64,000 bases of DNA from Serpula lacrymans var. lacrymans S7.9 (GCF_000218685.1 NW_006763293.1:614720-678719), one strand, 5' to 3'; counted from the stretch's first letter, positions 32,944-46,714 are shown. The notes: a model not told the origin generated them from the sequence alone. Numbers and translations: made by a program.

Positions 32944-35900
32944 TTAGTCCTTTCTCGTGGTACGCGTCTTATCCCCGGCATGAGGATCGATGGGTAAAAG
33001 CTTCCTAGCCAATGCCGAGGTATTCGACGGGTGGGAAGTATAACGATTCCGATTGATTCTGGGACGTTTCGGTGGTTGCGTGGTAAGGTCAGCTGCACCC
33101 GATGTCGCCTCACCAACATCTTTGTCGCGATCTTCAAAAACACTCAGCGGTCATTTACGTAGTACAATAATGACAACATACCGGATAAAGTTCGTTTTCT
33201 GTTATCACGATCATCGTCCTTATGTGGAGGGTCAGAACGATATGGGCCTATAGGCGTTTGAGGAAGCGAGCGAGACCCCTCTTTGTCACTTATCCGAGAA
33301 CGTAAGCTGACAGGGCCTTGGGGTGCCGTGTCCGGACTTGCGCCAGCCCCTGACGGCGTGTTAAAGGCTTGTGGACCGTGTTCTCGCTGGCTCTTCCAAT
33401 CAGCACTTCTGCTCGCTGGCAATTCAACTTTGGTACCCCTCGAGGCATCCACGGATGACATTGCTCTTGGTGCCGATGGGGTACTAGGTGGCAAGTCCCT
33501 CGGACCTTCTGGAATGCGTTTCTCAGTCGTCTATAACTCGTAAGTTAGTAAGGTGACGCTGATCGTCACGAGTGAATGCCTACCCTCTCAGAAGATTGGC
33601 CCCGAGCATCTGCCTCCGAGGTGCCTCGTTCCGTCCTTCGCCTGTCAGATTCACGAGGACGATCGTGGCTATCTTTTTCTGAAGGTCGACGCGGGCGATC
33701 ATCTCGATGACTGTCTTTGCGAGAGCTACGCTTCGAGCCTCGATCGGCCTACGAAAGGCTTTATTGACAGCTGAACAATAACCATGAGAAAGTGACACGT
33801 ACCTCATCATCAGTTGGTCGCCTTCTCTTGCCGAGCCCATCATCGCCATTCTGCGCACTTCGATGCCTCGAGGGATCAGGGCGAGTAGGAAGACTGCGAC
33901 TATCAGGTGCTGCAGTACTTGAGCTGAGTGGGATGTTCCTGGTAGAAGCCTCTCGCTCCTTTCTCGAGTCACGGTCACGGTCTTTATCGTCTCTACGATG
34001 GCGATCCCTGTCTCGTTCCCTGTCTCTATCCCTATCTCTGTCGCGGCGTTCGCGGTCCTTGTCCTTGTCCTTATCCCTGTCCCGCTCCCGATCTCTATCT
34101 CGGTCTTTATCACGCTCTCGATCACCATGTCTGTCCCGGCCACGATCTCTCTCTCGATCAGCCTCCCTCTCGCTGTCACGAGCAGATACCCGGTCTCTAG
34201 TACTCCTTTCACTTCGGCCGTGCGTCACATTATCTCTATGTCTCATATCCGCATGACCGCGGGGCTCCTGGTGGGTGTCACGGTCTGGGTACCTATCATC
34301 AAGACGGTCACTATCACGGCTTCCGCGGTCTGAGCGATCTCGTCCACCACTAGCACGGCTCTCCACGCTTGCATTTCTAGTGCCAGGACGACTGGCAGGG
34401 GAAGGCGACCGACGACGGTGCGATGGTGAAGGTGCAGCGGATCCGGTCTGACTACGAGGCTCCCTCTTTTCGTCTACCCTATCAGGAGGCCGAAGACTAA
34501 TCGATTGCTTGGCGGTTTCACGCAATTCTTGAGCTGACAGTGTCTGACTAGGAGCAGAAGGAGGCGGCATTGTCTGTGGCGGTTCTGCTGGGGTTCGAGG
34601 TGATGGAGACATGTCTTTGGACGTTGACGGAGCAGCAAGGGGAGTAGATTTAGATGGTCGTCCTGTATCATTACTTGTAGACGAATCCTTACTACCATGA
34701 AGCATCGGGTTAATGGGACTGCCTGTACGTAAGGGAGGTTTGAGACTATTAGGCGGTTTAATATGGAGCAAACGACTCGCACCTCCTTCTGGTCTTTTCT
34801 CTTTCGCCGCAGTGACATTATCGATATCCATTGCTGACGTAGTTTTACTGTCCGTGTCCGGCACAGGAGATTCGCTGCTCTTTTCTGTTCTGACTCGCTT
34901 GACCTTTTCAGGTCTTGGGATACTAGAAATATGAGATGATCAAGTTAGATAGTGACAATGGGATTTAGGCAAAACGTACTTCTCCATAGCGAATTTGGAC
35001 GTGCCTGTGTTTGGGATTGTACTATGTTTGTCACCCGGGCCTTGAGACGAGACAGGTAGAGTCTGAGGACGGGATGCAGAAGAGGCAGATGCAGTACTTG
35101 TGCCATTAGTTGTCGCCGAACTGGGGCGTGGTTTTTCCGAGGAAAGTACAGCAGGACTTGCAGGCTTGGGCGACATGGGTAACCCGTTGGGCTGAGTTTG
35201 TGATTAGATTTGGAAGATAAAACCAGGTCGTTTGACTCGTACCTTCGCAACTACTGGTTTAGGCACCGCCCATAAAGCTTCCCGTTTCTTCAGGCTGGCA
35301 GCATAACTATAGACTCGATTAGTTAGGAACTTCGCAACGTGCCAAATGACATACGCTCTCCCAAGTATTTTAAGATCTCCCCGCTCTTCTTTCTCCAAGA
35401 ACTTCTCCATTACATTGTCAATAGCAGGCCCGGCATCGCTTACGGTGGCCAGAGGAAAGACGGGCAGGATTTCTTTCAAGACGATGATAGCATTATAAAC
35501 GTGCATGAATTCTCCCGTCTCGATACAACTCAGCAGGCTCTGAAAATCGTACAGCATCAGAGGCAGCAAGATTATGAGAGACGAAGATTTTACCCGTCCT
35601 AATTTTCTATGCCATTTGCGAAGTATTTGCTTGAACCCACCCCAAGACAACAAGTCTTCTTGAGTGATGGTCGTTTTGTTCGACCAGCGGTGCTGAAACC
35701 CGGGAAGTAAGATCGTTTTCCCTCCACTTTTGATACGATTGTCCTGGACGAAAAGGGGTTCTTCTTGTGCCCACTTCCAAAGGTCTGACAATATTCCAAG
35801 AAGGAAACGGCCTACAGATGTATGAGCGATTTAGTAAATCGGGAAAGACGGTGAGGTATACCATAGTTTTTCGCTTCGTATTCACTGCAGGAGAAGACGA

Positions 35901-38900
35901 TGGCTTTAACGTGATCACCAAGTAGCTAGCATATAAAGCGTCAGAAACTTCCTAACTGATGGATCACTATAACCAACCTTGTCATAGCATACAAGCGTCG
36001 GGAATCCAGGTGTTCCCTGAGTATGTATCACCTTGATTATCTGCGCGCAGTAATCGGCATCCATAGGGGACAGGAGACAGCGAGGTTGTATGCAATGTTC
36101 GATCACGGCAGACGCTAGAACTGCCGCTCGAGAATCTGCTAGAAGACATTCAGCTCCCAAGTGTAAGACAAGCGTAAAGAAGAAGAAAATACACACTATG
36201 AGCAAACCAGTGTTGCTTCTCACGAGCAAGTCGTTTCATCGTGAAAACTCTGGAAGCCGCTTGTTCTTTAAACTCTTGGGCCAGTGTGTTAACAAAAGTG
36301 TTGTATCGATCACGCTTGGCCCGATGAGAACTCGCCATCTGCCTCTTGGTTCTATCGGCGGAACGATCTGCTGCTGTATACTTTGAATCTTCTTGGCGAC
36401 TTAGTGTCCTCAATGCAGCACCCTCTTCATCGTATCTGGCTGCTGGAGGTGCGAGGTCATATGTAGATAGCTGCCAGAAGGTAATATAAAACCCAGGTCT
36501 ACAACGGGTTTGAGCAACCGGAGCACAAAATTGTACCAGACACGCACCCTATGATATCGAGAGCGCTTGTCCTACCGACTTTCTTGATGTCTTCGAAAAG
36601 CGCGGCTAGTTCAGGTATCCACGGACTCTGGAATTACATACATTATTGAAACACTCTGAATGTGTGTTGGGTATGTTTGACATACCTCGGTCATCGGCAA
36701 AGATCCCGTAGTACTAATCTCGTTTTCCATGTTAACGTCCTCACCAACATTTTCAGATACGATAGGCTTCGAGGTAGCAGTATCGTCGGGGGTACTCTGC
36801 GAGCCACCATTGGGAGATGCCACACGTGACGTAGCAGTACTTGGTTCTCGCTTGGCTGCAAGTCGAGCTTTCAGACGTTTCTCAGCTTCCTCATTTGCAA
36901 GACGTTCTTTTTCCTGCATGGATAAGGCGGCATTCTGTATCGGACATTAGGCTAGATCAAGGGACGAGTCTGCAGGTACATACGAGGAGTATCGTGTTCA
37001 GCATAGGCCGGATAATCTGCATACACATCGGAGCCGAGATACCGTACGTCTCCCCCAAGTTTGCTAAAGAAGGTAAAACTTTGTTTGCGTAGTCTTGTGG
37101 GGATATGACTGCTGGAGAGGTAAGAAGCTCGAGATACTGTAGTAACACTCCGTGGGTCTGACAAGAACAATCATTTTATTTGAGTAAAGCTGCAGAAAGG
37201 AGTTGAGCCACGCCTTACCGTATCAAATAGACTGGCAAGAGATTTGAGATGAGCATTGGGTGCTTTAAAGACGCACGATTGACGTTGCTGCGCCACTTGG
37301 ATGAGTAGAGGCAGTGCAAGAGACGAATCGAGGAGTGCTTTTCCAAGTCGCTGTGGGCCCTTGAGAACGGCATCACCGGGATCAAGTCGTGCACCTCGAG
37401 TAGTAGATGCCACCGCCTCTATGCGTAGGGCAGGTCCTCCGGCCATAGCAGTAATCTGAGCATCAGACAGACTGGGAAGGGGCTCAATACCTGCCATTTT
37501 CCAAATGAGTTCTCGAAGAACAACTATGTCCGTCGCTTGCCCATTATAAAGCTGATGGACAATATATTTGAGGACAGGCGTTAAATCAGCGCTGTATCTC
37601 CTGAAAAGCATTCCTGTAAAGGATGCTAGGCCTGACAAAATGTTTAATCAGATGCGTGCCGCCACAAGACAGAAAACATACTTTGCAACCAATCAGAGGT
37701 GTTGACGCCATCGTCTTTCACTCTGTCCTTGTTTGGATTCGAAAGTGCGTCGAGTATGATATAGACCAAAACGTCGAAACCCATGTTCGTCACATAGCGT
37801 AATGCCTGGATCACCACATTTGCTAAATTGTCGTAAGCCATGATCTGATTAACGGCATTTGTGAAAAATATGCATGGATTGGAATGGGCAAGCTTCGCGA
37901 CAGTGCCGGATAGGGTGTCAATGGTGTTATGAGATAAGCGACGCAATATTCCTTTCGACTCGCGATCGGCCTGAACTTGGCGAATGCGTAATTCCGGATG
38001 AGATTTATACGTAGATGATTTCCATTCCCCGTAAAGTCTCCACCGAGCAGTAGTTTCATACTGTCGAATAATATTCCAGATTTCTACCGTGCACACGGCA
38101 TTGCCTCGTATCAAAGGGAGAGCGGGAAGCAAGTATAATCGCAGAACTTTAAACCAGAATAGCCTTATGGGATGAGATGGGTCGGCATCACCACTAGGTC
38201 TCTTTGTTACTGGATCAAGAGGAATCTAATCAAAATAATAAAAAGTCAACTGGGCCTACCTCAAACGACATAGGACGACTCACGATGGACATCAATTGCG
38301 AACGACCTAGCCTTGTAAATTTCGTGACGAATAATGGGTCACGCGAGATGTGCAACCCAATAAAACTCATTAGCGGCTCGATAACATCAACCAAATCGTC
38401 CAAAGACTGGCATAAAGGCACACTTTGAGACCAATCTGGAAAAAAGAAAACAAAATCCGTGGTTGCAGTACTTGGTGGAGTGGGTGCTGTCAGCGTCAAT
38501 TGAGGTTTACGAGATGGTCCAGTCGAGGTTTTACTGGAGCCATAACGAGTACGAGGCTGAGTGAAGCTGGCATTCCGCTCCTTTAGAACAAAAGTAGAAT
38601 CGTAGACCGTGGAAATTGATAGTTTGAGTACACGCAGTACTAAGTCGGCGATCTCAGGATGAGCATCGACTAGCCATGGAAACTTGGTTATTATAGCAAA
38701 GGCAGGCCTGAGAGCTCCAACAGCAAGCAGTGCGCTGAGCAGCCCTGCCTTCTGGTTTGGCGCTTTGAATTCAGGAGTTTTTTTCACCTCGACTGGCGTT
38801 GCAGGTCGTGGCCTGGTCCCAGAAGCTGATTCTAAAGGTGCAGCCATTGCTAATTGGCTAACCTTGGCTCCAGCAATTCGATTCTGAACCTCTGCTAGAT

Positions 38901-40498
38901 AATCCTTGTGGAATATTTCCATATCTTCGTCGCTCGGAGCCATCTAAGTGAAAAGAAAAAGAAAAGCTATGAAGATTTGAGGCACAGATTAGGGCTCGAA
39001 GTAAAACTCACGTGCGGATATAAATCTTCCAGCGTAATGATATTTTCACAAATCAAAACAGCCGCTGTGAGATAAAGTTGTTTAGGGTGAGAGTCACCGG
39101 ATTCTGGCAGCTAAATGAAAGTCAGCGAGATGATATAGCCTAGACTATTGCACGGACCTGGTAGTACGCAAATTTGAAGCCCAGCACTTGAGCGAGAACA
39201 CGAGAATTGTTACCAGCCTCGTAAACGGAAGGTACAAAATTTTCACCCATTGAAGAGGATTCAGCGATTTGTAGGACTTCGTCAAGGTTTTTGCCCTGGT
39301 ATTTCCCGGGGACTAAGTCTATGCTCATGGCTCCATTCTCTTTCCCTTCAATGGGCCGCCGATAGGAGCCCGACCATGGCGAGAACGATAGTAACGCAAG
39401 GAAAAATGTATAGTGAGTCGGGAGATTTATCGAGAGGACATCCAAAATAATGTCCAGGGCACGGTTTGGATCGAGGTCAAAGTATCCAATAAGACTGATA
39501 ACTTTCTCCCAGACTTGACGCGCACGCTCTTCAATAGACGAATAGCTTTCGACCGGACAAGCATCCAAGGGTGAGTGCGAGGGGCCCAAACTACTCGTCA
39601 ATTCCACAGTAAGCTTACTGTACCCCTCTGATTGTTCGCGGAGCAAGTTGAACTTGTTTTGCTTGTAGCTATATTTATGAACCCGGAACATTGTTATGAC
39701 TAAATGCGCGTATCAAACAAAGGCCTACTCACAACAATCCAGTTCTGGTTCTAATTTCTTTTTTATCAAACGTAGACCTGTCCGAGATAAGCCCGACGTT
39801 TGCTAATAGTGCCAAGTCTAAACGTTCGCGGCAGACCGAGGAATCCAAAATCCCAAAAGACTGAATAGTTCGGATGAGCCGACTGAAGGTTTTCACGAGA
39901 ACACAAAGGGATTCACCAAAAATCTCTTGACGAGGTCGCACAGCGTCTCTTTATCTTTTTCGACATTTTGTTTCGCTTTCGAGGTTTTGTTGGGCACTAG
40001 AGAACGGTCCTTTGTGGGTGTATCCTTCACGTCTTTGCCACTTGCGGCGACGGCGAGTTGTTCCGCAACTGTGACAGCCACTTTCGCATCCGCATGCAGT
40101 TCATCCAGTTGTGTGTCAATGGACCATACTATATCCACTAAAATTTCTCCGAAAAGTGCAGCATGCGAAGACTTGATGGACTGAGAAGGCGAAGAAGAGG
40201 AAGGCAGCGCATTGAGCACTGATTGAACAAAAGTCACCAAAGCTTGGGGCGCTAGTGAGTTCTTCGGCGACCAAGTCGTCAACACGGAAAGAAGAAGTGT
40301 ATGGTAAGCCGTAGAAAGTACATCCATACAACTGGGATCGGAAGGATTGCAGTGAGGCGAAGTGAGCATATTTCGACTTAAATTGAGAGTGATTTAACAT
40401 CGCCGCCATCGTTAAAGCATAGAAAAAACATACCACTCAGCTTCGCCACCTTTGCCCCATACCGCAAGATAACCTCTAACGCTCTTCACAACGTCCAT
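32944..40498 (-). CDS. THO2: THO complex subunit 2
   Basis: The longest gene here, with about 18 exons and roughly 1,900-2,000 residues. Exons resolved from the 5' end: 40434-40498, 39917-40376, 39733-39860, 39158-39668, 39012-39110, 38260-38943, 37682-38225, 37219-37631, 36984-37157 and 36686-36934. Characteristic THO2 stretches include YKQNKFNLLREQSEGYSKL, GFYITFWQLSTYDLAPP and SMQEKERLANEEAEKRLKAR, plus WKWAQEEPLFVQDN with LSWGGFKQILRKWHRKLG. The C-terminal quarter is Ser/Pro-rich, then an extreme Arg/Asp/Glu repeat region, ending in PPKRPRINRNRY and DKTRTTRKD before the stop at 32944-32946. THO2 scaffolds THO/TREX, which couples transcription to mRNA packaging and export in the nucleus. 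The basic-acidic tail fits nucleic-acid contact. The 3' exons are less certain. Confidence 0.93.
33950..34215 (-). repeat. Arg-Asp/Arg-Glu repeat tract in the THO2 C-terminal region
   Basis: About 85 codons encode alternating RD, RE, KD and RH dipeptides (e.g. RERDRDKDKDKDRER). The repeat is degenerate at DNA level. The opposite strand is therefore also open and would read as Ser-Arg/Ser-Leu repeats, which is a shadow. Confidence 0.8.
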
Positions 40499-41093
40499 GA
40501 CTCAAGCACCACTGTTGGTGAACAGGAAGGAAGTGAGACGAAGTAGTAAATGCGGTACAAACTTGGAAGGCTTTACTTGAATTTGACGCCGCCTGTTAAC
40601 GACTGTGTTGTTGGTTATTGTGGTTTGTTGGTCTGCGCCGTCTGTTTCAAACAAGGCAAAAACATGCCTTTCATTGCACAATGTTTCCTTGTTCTGTCTT
40701 TTGGGGTATCATATCCCACACTGGACTTTGTGCTCACTGTGAGCCGCAAAATACTAGGCATTTTCCCCCAAGCCCAACTCCGCCCTTTCAGTCCCCGGCT
40801 AAAATTCTGAATCAACGCATGGCTGTGGCGTATATATAATTCATACTTGGACTATGCTATGAGTACTTTCAAGGCCGCGCTAAAATTCGGAAGACTGGAG
40901 CATCAGCAGTTGTCTATAAAATGCGTCACATCCCATTACCTTCTAGGCTAGTTCAAATCGCATGTTGCAACTTGATTCGAGTTCAGTCGGATTTCAGGTA
41001 TGTTTGATGGTCTGCCTCATAATCCCTACCAGGTACAAATATCACTAGGTTTTTACGTTTGAGATCCATTGTCTTTCTTCCATCGTCTCTACC
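40499..41093. other. Intergenic region, no gene recognised
   Basis: This 595-bp gap between the divergent THO2 and glycosidase genes shows a possible TATA-like element (tctataaaatg) near 40914. No coding evidence was found. Confidence 0.5.
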
Positions 41094-42587
41094 ATGATTT
41101 GCCTTATTCTTTGCTCATTGGCGATATCGCTTGCATCACTGCCCATTGCAGCTACTCCCGTTGACATTGACATGGTTGAATTGGGTTTCAACGACGACAC
41201 AGTGACAAATGTTCGGATGAATTTATTGGCATCCGCTAACACCAGGTAGGTAATCGTTGCATAACCTATGTGGTATTTTTCTCAAACAAATATGTTCATA
41301 GCTGGGAGCTAGGTACTGCTGCAGAAGCTTTGACGGAACTTTCTTGGCCATCTTTGGCTGTCTTTCAATCGTCCGCATTTCCACCTATTACTAACGAGTC
41401 ACACCGGCCTTCTGACGTGATCGACATTGCAACCAAGTAATACACTCTGATATCTATTCTTCCTCCCATTTACTAACCTTCTCCCAGAGTTATAAAAGCA
41501 AAATCGCCCAATATGCTTGCCTTAGCCCCAGATAAGGCCACAGGTGACCCTGCTAGTAAGTAATAATCTGCCGTGAATTCAATCTCATGTGCTGACCATA
41601 CTGGACAAAGGCATTGGCGTCTCCGTCATCCTCGCAAACTGGACACGTTCAAATTTGACTGATAACTCTTTTTCGCAAGCTGCTAGCCAGCAGCTGGACT
41701 ATCTTCTTAATCATGCCCCACGGTCACCATCTGGTGCTATCTCTCAGAGAACTGACGAAGTACAGCTCTGGTATGTTCTTGGCTTTCGTACACAGTAGAG
41801 ATTGCACTATAAACACATTTATCAGGTCTGATTTTGTTTACATGGGACCTCCCTTTATCGCGTACTATGGAGCTTTACAAGGTGGGGACAAGGGAGCAGC
41901 ACTTTTGCAGACTGCCTACGACCAGTGTCGGCTTTATCGTAATGAACTAAGAGATGCTAATGGGCTTTGGAGGCATGTTGCCCTTGGTTCATGGCAGGAC
42001 CGCACACATTGGGGCACAGGTAAATTGTTTTTTTTTTGGTCAGAGTCGGAATGATTGCTTAATTTCTATTTAGGCAATGGATGGGCAGCGGCAGGGATGC
42101 TGCGTGTATTGGAAACAATCCAGAAGTCAACCCATGCATCGAATTTCATTGAGCAACAGGCAAACCTCACCAGCTGGATTCAAGAAATTGTTAAAACCGC
42201 CTGGAACTATCAGGTATGTATTAATCATTGCGACTTAAGGACTAACGCTCATCTGATTTTCAGCAAGAAGACGGAGCATTGCTCAATACATTAGATGACT
42301 CGAGTTCTTTCACCGATACATCCGCCACTGCTATCCTCGCCGCAGTGACTTACCGAATGGCGGTAGTTAGGAATGATACCACTGACATCCATGACGCTAG
42401 CATGGCGCTACGTGCAATCGCGAACAACATGGATGCCAACGGCTGGCTTCTGAACACCGTCAATCCTTATACTTTCAATTCACCCACTGATGCAGGTAAT
42501 CACAGCCCTGAGGGCCAAGCGTTTGTTTTGCTGTTACATTCCGCGTGGCGAGACTACGTGGATTATTTTACTCAGGATGATAATTAA
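41094..42587 (+). CDS. Secreted six-hairpin glycosidase-like protein (GH105/GH88-type fold)
   Basis: Seven exons (41094-41245, 41302-41436, 41488-41555, 41611-41770, 41826-42019, 42074-42213, 42264-42587) encode 390 residues. The N-terminus MICLILCSLAISLASLPIAA is a signal peptide. The motifs DFVYMGPPFIAYYGAL, YRNELRDANGLWRHV, THWGTGNGWAAAGMLRVLE and EDGALLNTLDDSSSFTDTSA follow the pattern of six-hairpin enzymes such as unsaturated rhamnogalacturonyl hydrolases (GH105). NGWAAAG in particular corresponds to the conserved RGNGW segment. The substrate is not predictable from sequence alone. Several N-x-S/T sequons fit secretion. Confidence 0.82.
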
Positions 42588-43089
42588 AGGATGGGGCAGT
42601 GGCAGGCGAATTGCTGAAGATTGCCTGCTGATCAAACCTATGAACCCATTCGAAGCTTTGCTCTCCAGTATGACTGTATTGTTGTACCTGATAGTTGCCT
42701 GCATCGCAAATATATAATTACAGTAAACCCATCATCTGAACAGCCCACGAAACCCGTTGCACACGGCGCCGCGGTGACGTAACCAAAGCCTACCAATATT
42801 AATGATATTGACATAGTGTTCTCGCCGTGTTACCCACTTCTTACCCGAGCGCGCGCCTTGAAGCAGTGCATCGGGACACTGCCATCAAGATTAACGCCAA
42901 GCCAAGACATGTCGTCGCTGCCCACGTTCCCGAGGGCTATAAAGTAAGAGATGATGGACCTGGCAGCAATTCCTATCCCCAGCTTATACACTTGGCCGTG
43001 TGGTGGCCTTTAATACTCTCTTTCTTTTCTAAGCATACAACTTCGCATATTTCTTTTTCACTTTTCAAGCTCACGAATACAACTAAATC
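42588..43089. other. Intergenic region, no gene recognised
   Basis: About 500 bp lie between tandem genes. GC-rich inverted stretches near 42757-42780 are the only visible structure. It likely holds the exchanger promoter. Confidence 0.5.
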
Positions 43090-45253
43090 ATGACAGAGGT
43101 GTATGGGACGATCGCTGGCCGACACATGAGCTATGATTCAGAAAGCGACGAGGAATCTGCTATAGGAAGCAGGAGGAGCGCGGAATTGAATGATATAGTG
43201 CTGTTGCCCATCTCGAAAGAAAGCCCAAATAGATCGACAACAAAACAAGCTTTATCTGACCCGATTCCGAGCAGTTTTTTGGAACAAGAAAATGCGATAT
43301 TGCATTTTAGGGATCGTTTCAGAGGCAAAGGTCGGGAAAAGGTTGGAATTCTGGAAAGTATCAAAGCTATTGCTCTAAGTTCATGTACGTGTTATGGTAT
43401 CTGTCCTCTGTCTACAGGCTGACCATCGTTATATCTTCATTTCAGGGCTTAATATATTACTAGTCAACATTCCGATCGCTTGGGTGTCCCACTTTCTGGA
43501 ATGGCATCCCTCCATTACTTTCTCATGTGCGTTATCCGAGTCAAGCGCAGTTCTCTACCACTTGATATTTACTGCGCTGACATTTACTCGTCCCCGTCAA
43601 TTTAGTGTGCTTCCTTTCAATGGTCCCCCTGGAACGCCTTTTCGAATATGGTGGTGAACAGATGGCATTTTACTGTGGACAGAGCTTAGGTGAACTTGTT
43701 TCAATCACCTTGAACAAGTATGTTCAGCACGGACTGTCTCCATTCGTCACGTCTTTTTGCTGATTTTATTTCAGCGTAGTGGAAGCCACGTTGGCCGTAA
43801 TTTTGCTGCAGAAATGCGAGTAAGTAACCAGACACTCAGTTGTTTTGAAGCGTTGAACACTGATGCTATCTAAGGTTGAAGCTTTTGCAGTCCACCATCG
43901 TAGGTAAGCCTACGATCAGCGTTCCACACTCCCCAAAAAAATCTGCTTACATATTAATGCAGGTGTCGTTTTGCTACACCTCCTCCTAGTTCCCGGTGCT
44001 ACGTTTTTAACGGGAGGAGCTCGGATCAAGCATCAAAAACTCGAGTCTGCCCGCGTACAGCTGAACCACACGCTACTGACTGTTGGGTAGGTGGATGAAC
44101 AATTGGGCGTTAATAAGATCTGACCTCTTTATAGAGTAATGGCTCTTTTACTTCCAGCAGCATTCTTTTCTGCTTTAACTCCTACTACCCCCACCGCTGT
44201 CTCTAGTTCTTCATCCGAGGCTGCTGCTATACAGGGAGCTTCGGCCGTTAACCAGGTACACATCTTAGCCATGAGCAGAGGGATGGCAATCATGCTTCTG
44301 ATCATGTAAGCTAGGTTTTGCTACTTTTTTTCTTCCACTAAAATATCGACGCTTTCAGCTATATTTGTTCTCGCGTATTTTTTCACCGACCTCCTGGGAG
44401 AAAAAATGTCCTTAGCGATGATCCTGAAGCCTCTGAAGAGTTCACGCGCAAAGAACACGAGCTTAGAATTTCGGAGCCGGAAGTCAACCCATGGGTTTGT
44501 CTTGCTTTCCTCGTTGTAACCGTAGGGATAATGGCAGCGACAGCCGAGTGGGTGAGTTATGGCAATTCTCACCACGAAGTAATATCTACTTACAACTTCA
44601 TATAGCTAGTGGACAGCATCGACTTCGTGATGGAAAGTGCAAAACTAACCGAAGAGTAAGCGCATTCACGTCCTCTGATAATACTTCTGAAACTTATCAT
44701 TTTTGTAAGATGGTTTGGTCTCATTCTTTTACCTATCGTCTCCTTTTCAGCCGATGGAGCCATAGCCATTGGTCACTATATCAAGGTCTTGTATACATAC
44801 GTGCGCTACAAAATGCCTATCCCTCCTTCTCCCCTTGCCAAATCGAAAACCATCGATCTTAGCATCCAATTTACGCTTTTTTGGATGCCATTTTTAGTCC
44901 TCATGGGATGGTGGACTGGGAAGCCTATGTCGCTGCTGTTCGGTATGCTTCAAATTCTTCACTTCAACTTTTAGAGAATTTGCTGAGTGAGGCATTGCAT
45001 TTTCTGTATTCATAGATTTCTATGATGTGGTCAGTTTAATTGGAGCATGTTTTTTAGTAAACTACGTAACTGCCGATTCCAAAACGAACTGGGTGGAGGG
45101 CCTCATATTGCTTTCATTCTATGTCATGATAGTGAGCTTTTCCCTTTAGTCGTCCAAACAGCAGAAATACTAATGCTAATACACTGAACGTAGGGATTGT
45201 GTACGTGGTTTTATGAGGGCCAGGCCGACCTTGATAGCTTGCTCGTGTGTTAG
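43090..45253 (+). CDS. Divergent Ca2+/H+ exchanger (CAX family)
   Basis: Twelve exons (43090-43384, 43446-43526, 43606-43717, 43775-43819, 43875-43903, 43963-44086, 44135-44305, 44359-44551, 44606-44655, 44710-44942, 45016-45131, 45194-45253) give 502 residues. A 95-residue acidic N-terminal tail precedes about 11 hydrophobic helices. The arrangement PLERLFEYGGEQMAFYCGQS, then a c-1 repeat, a cytosolic acidic loop (DDPEASEEFTRKEHELRISE) and a c-2 repeat, is that of vacuolar CAX exchangers. The ion-binding signatures are altered. The usual GN..E of c-1 reads NNVVE, and the c-2 GNAAE reads SFSAD. Fold assignment is firm, but transport of Ca2+ is uncertain because of these changes. Exons 4 and 5 are 45 and 29 bp. 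Confidence 0.88.
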
Positions 45254-45401
45254 AATATCACTCGACTTGATATTTTTCATTTTGTGTTCACTCTTTCATT
45301 CAATCTTTTGGGTGCTTTCGATGCATATATATCTAGTTTCTCTGTTTTCCAGTTAAAATCTACTCCCACGTGTTGATGATGAGCAAATAACATAATATGT
45401 A

Positions 45402-46714
45402 CTAGGTCTTGCTGCCTTGGTCGAGCATATCCATTTCCCTGTTTAGTGTATAGCCTGAAACCTTCCTGCCCAATGATTCGACTGCCTGCTGTACGATGGC
45501 AGTGGCACGACTTCGGATCATCTCCATTTGTTGTTTGCTTGCGCCCATCTCCAGCTCAACTTGTGGAGCATCTTGAGCCCAAGTAGCTGTATCTCCCATC
45601 CAGCCGCCCAGATTGGTTTCATCGCCAAGATGGCGTCGACCCTTCTGATCTCCGGCTATATGCGCACTATTTGTATCCGTCTTATGTGAAATCCCAGGAA
45701 TCACCTGTAGCGCAGACGTAATTTCTTTCGCAGGAAGAGGTTCACCAAAAGTGACGGAGAGTTTAACTCCATATTTAGGGAAGAATTTGTACGGGAATGA
45801 TCTGTGCTCTGGCATTAGTTTGTCAAAACCTGAAGTTCTTGTCAGTGTCAGCACGCTCTGCATATCACAACCATACCACTGAGCCACATCGGAATAATAA
45901 CAGGAGGAACTGCTGTTTCCATTAATATGCGTCCTCTGTTATTGGTCGAATCCATGAGAAAAAGATGATCATTGGATTGTTAGAACTGTTGGCACTTACA
46001 CGCCCCATTTGAACCTTGGGAGGCGTACGATGCCAGCTTGATATGGATAACTATTTGGCTGGTTTACTTTCCCTTCTCCGAAAAGGTGGACCTGTAGAAC
46101 TGGTTAAGGCTTAGAAGAACCCCGATATATTCAGGAAATTACACGTACCCACCCGCCTTCGTTCAACTTGTGGATGGCAGAATCCACGGCAGGCTGAAAC
46201 ACACCCTTTCCACGGAAAGTTTCTAATACTTGACCGTTACGAAAAAAAGTGGAGAAGATACTTTCTGACCATGCACGAAACTCAATAGCTGCCCATAAAA
46301 GCAGATAGTTGGTGATATGAGACTCACGGATTTGTAAACATAATGTCTGAGGCTCCCAGGGACCACCTTGTGGTTTTTGAATTGAGGTAAAGTCTGGAGG
46401 GAAGGATACCCCACGTCACTGGATCGTCCAATCTGCGAGAACACTCAGAATCGTATCAGAGAAATACTGAAGATCATACACTGAGATATGATTAGCCACT
46501 TGGAGATTGTTAGTGAACGCATTCAGAAGCTATGTATTAGCGATGACATACCAGTGACTACACCCTGGCCTTCATTCCTGTGTTTGTTGTTCAGAGCATC
46601 CAGCAAACCAGTTAGGTTATTGACAGTAATGGTACAAAAACCAGAATTGAGAAAAGCCTTGCAGGTCAGTCCTATGGCGGCCACTGTCGTCGTTGACAAG
46701 CATCTTGCCGCCAT
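45402..46714 (-). CDS. TAZ1: Tafazzin (cardiolipin transacylase)
   Basis: Seven exons (46552-46714, 46480-46498, 46328-46432, 46149-46260, 46000-46091, 45877-45935, 45402-45829) give 325 residues. The acyltransferase motif NHISVLDD (H-x4-D) is created by splicing a 19-bp exon. Other matches are AFLNSGFCTITVNN, WSLGASDIMFTNP, FRNGQVLETFRGKG, GGWVHLFGEGKVNQP and GIVRLPRFKWGVGRI, then SGFDKLMPEHRSFPY. Tafazzin remodels cardiolipin acyl chains at mitochondrial membranes. The start ATG at 46712-46714 gives MAARCLSTTTVAAIGLTCKA, a plausible membrane-anchoring N-terminus. An insertion of about 60 residues after KEITSALQV near the C-terminus is hydrophilic. Confidence 0.94.

Noticed and set aside
33792..34333. 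Plus-strand open frames encoding long Ser-Arg/Ser-Leu repeats
   Set aside because: They are the complement of the Arg-Asp/Arg-Glu repeat of THO2. The minus-strand gene fits a known family with spliced conserved blocks, and the plus-strand reading does not.
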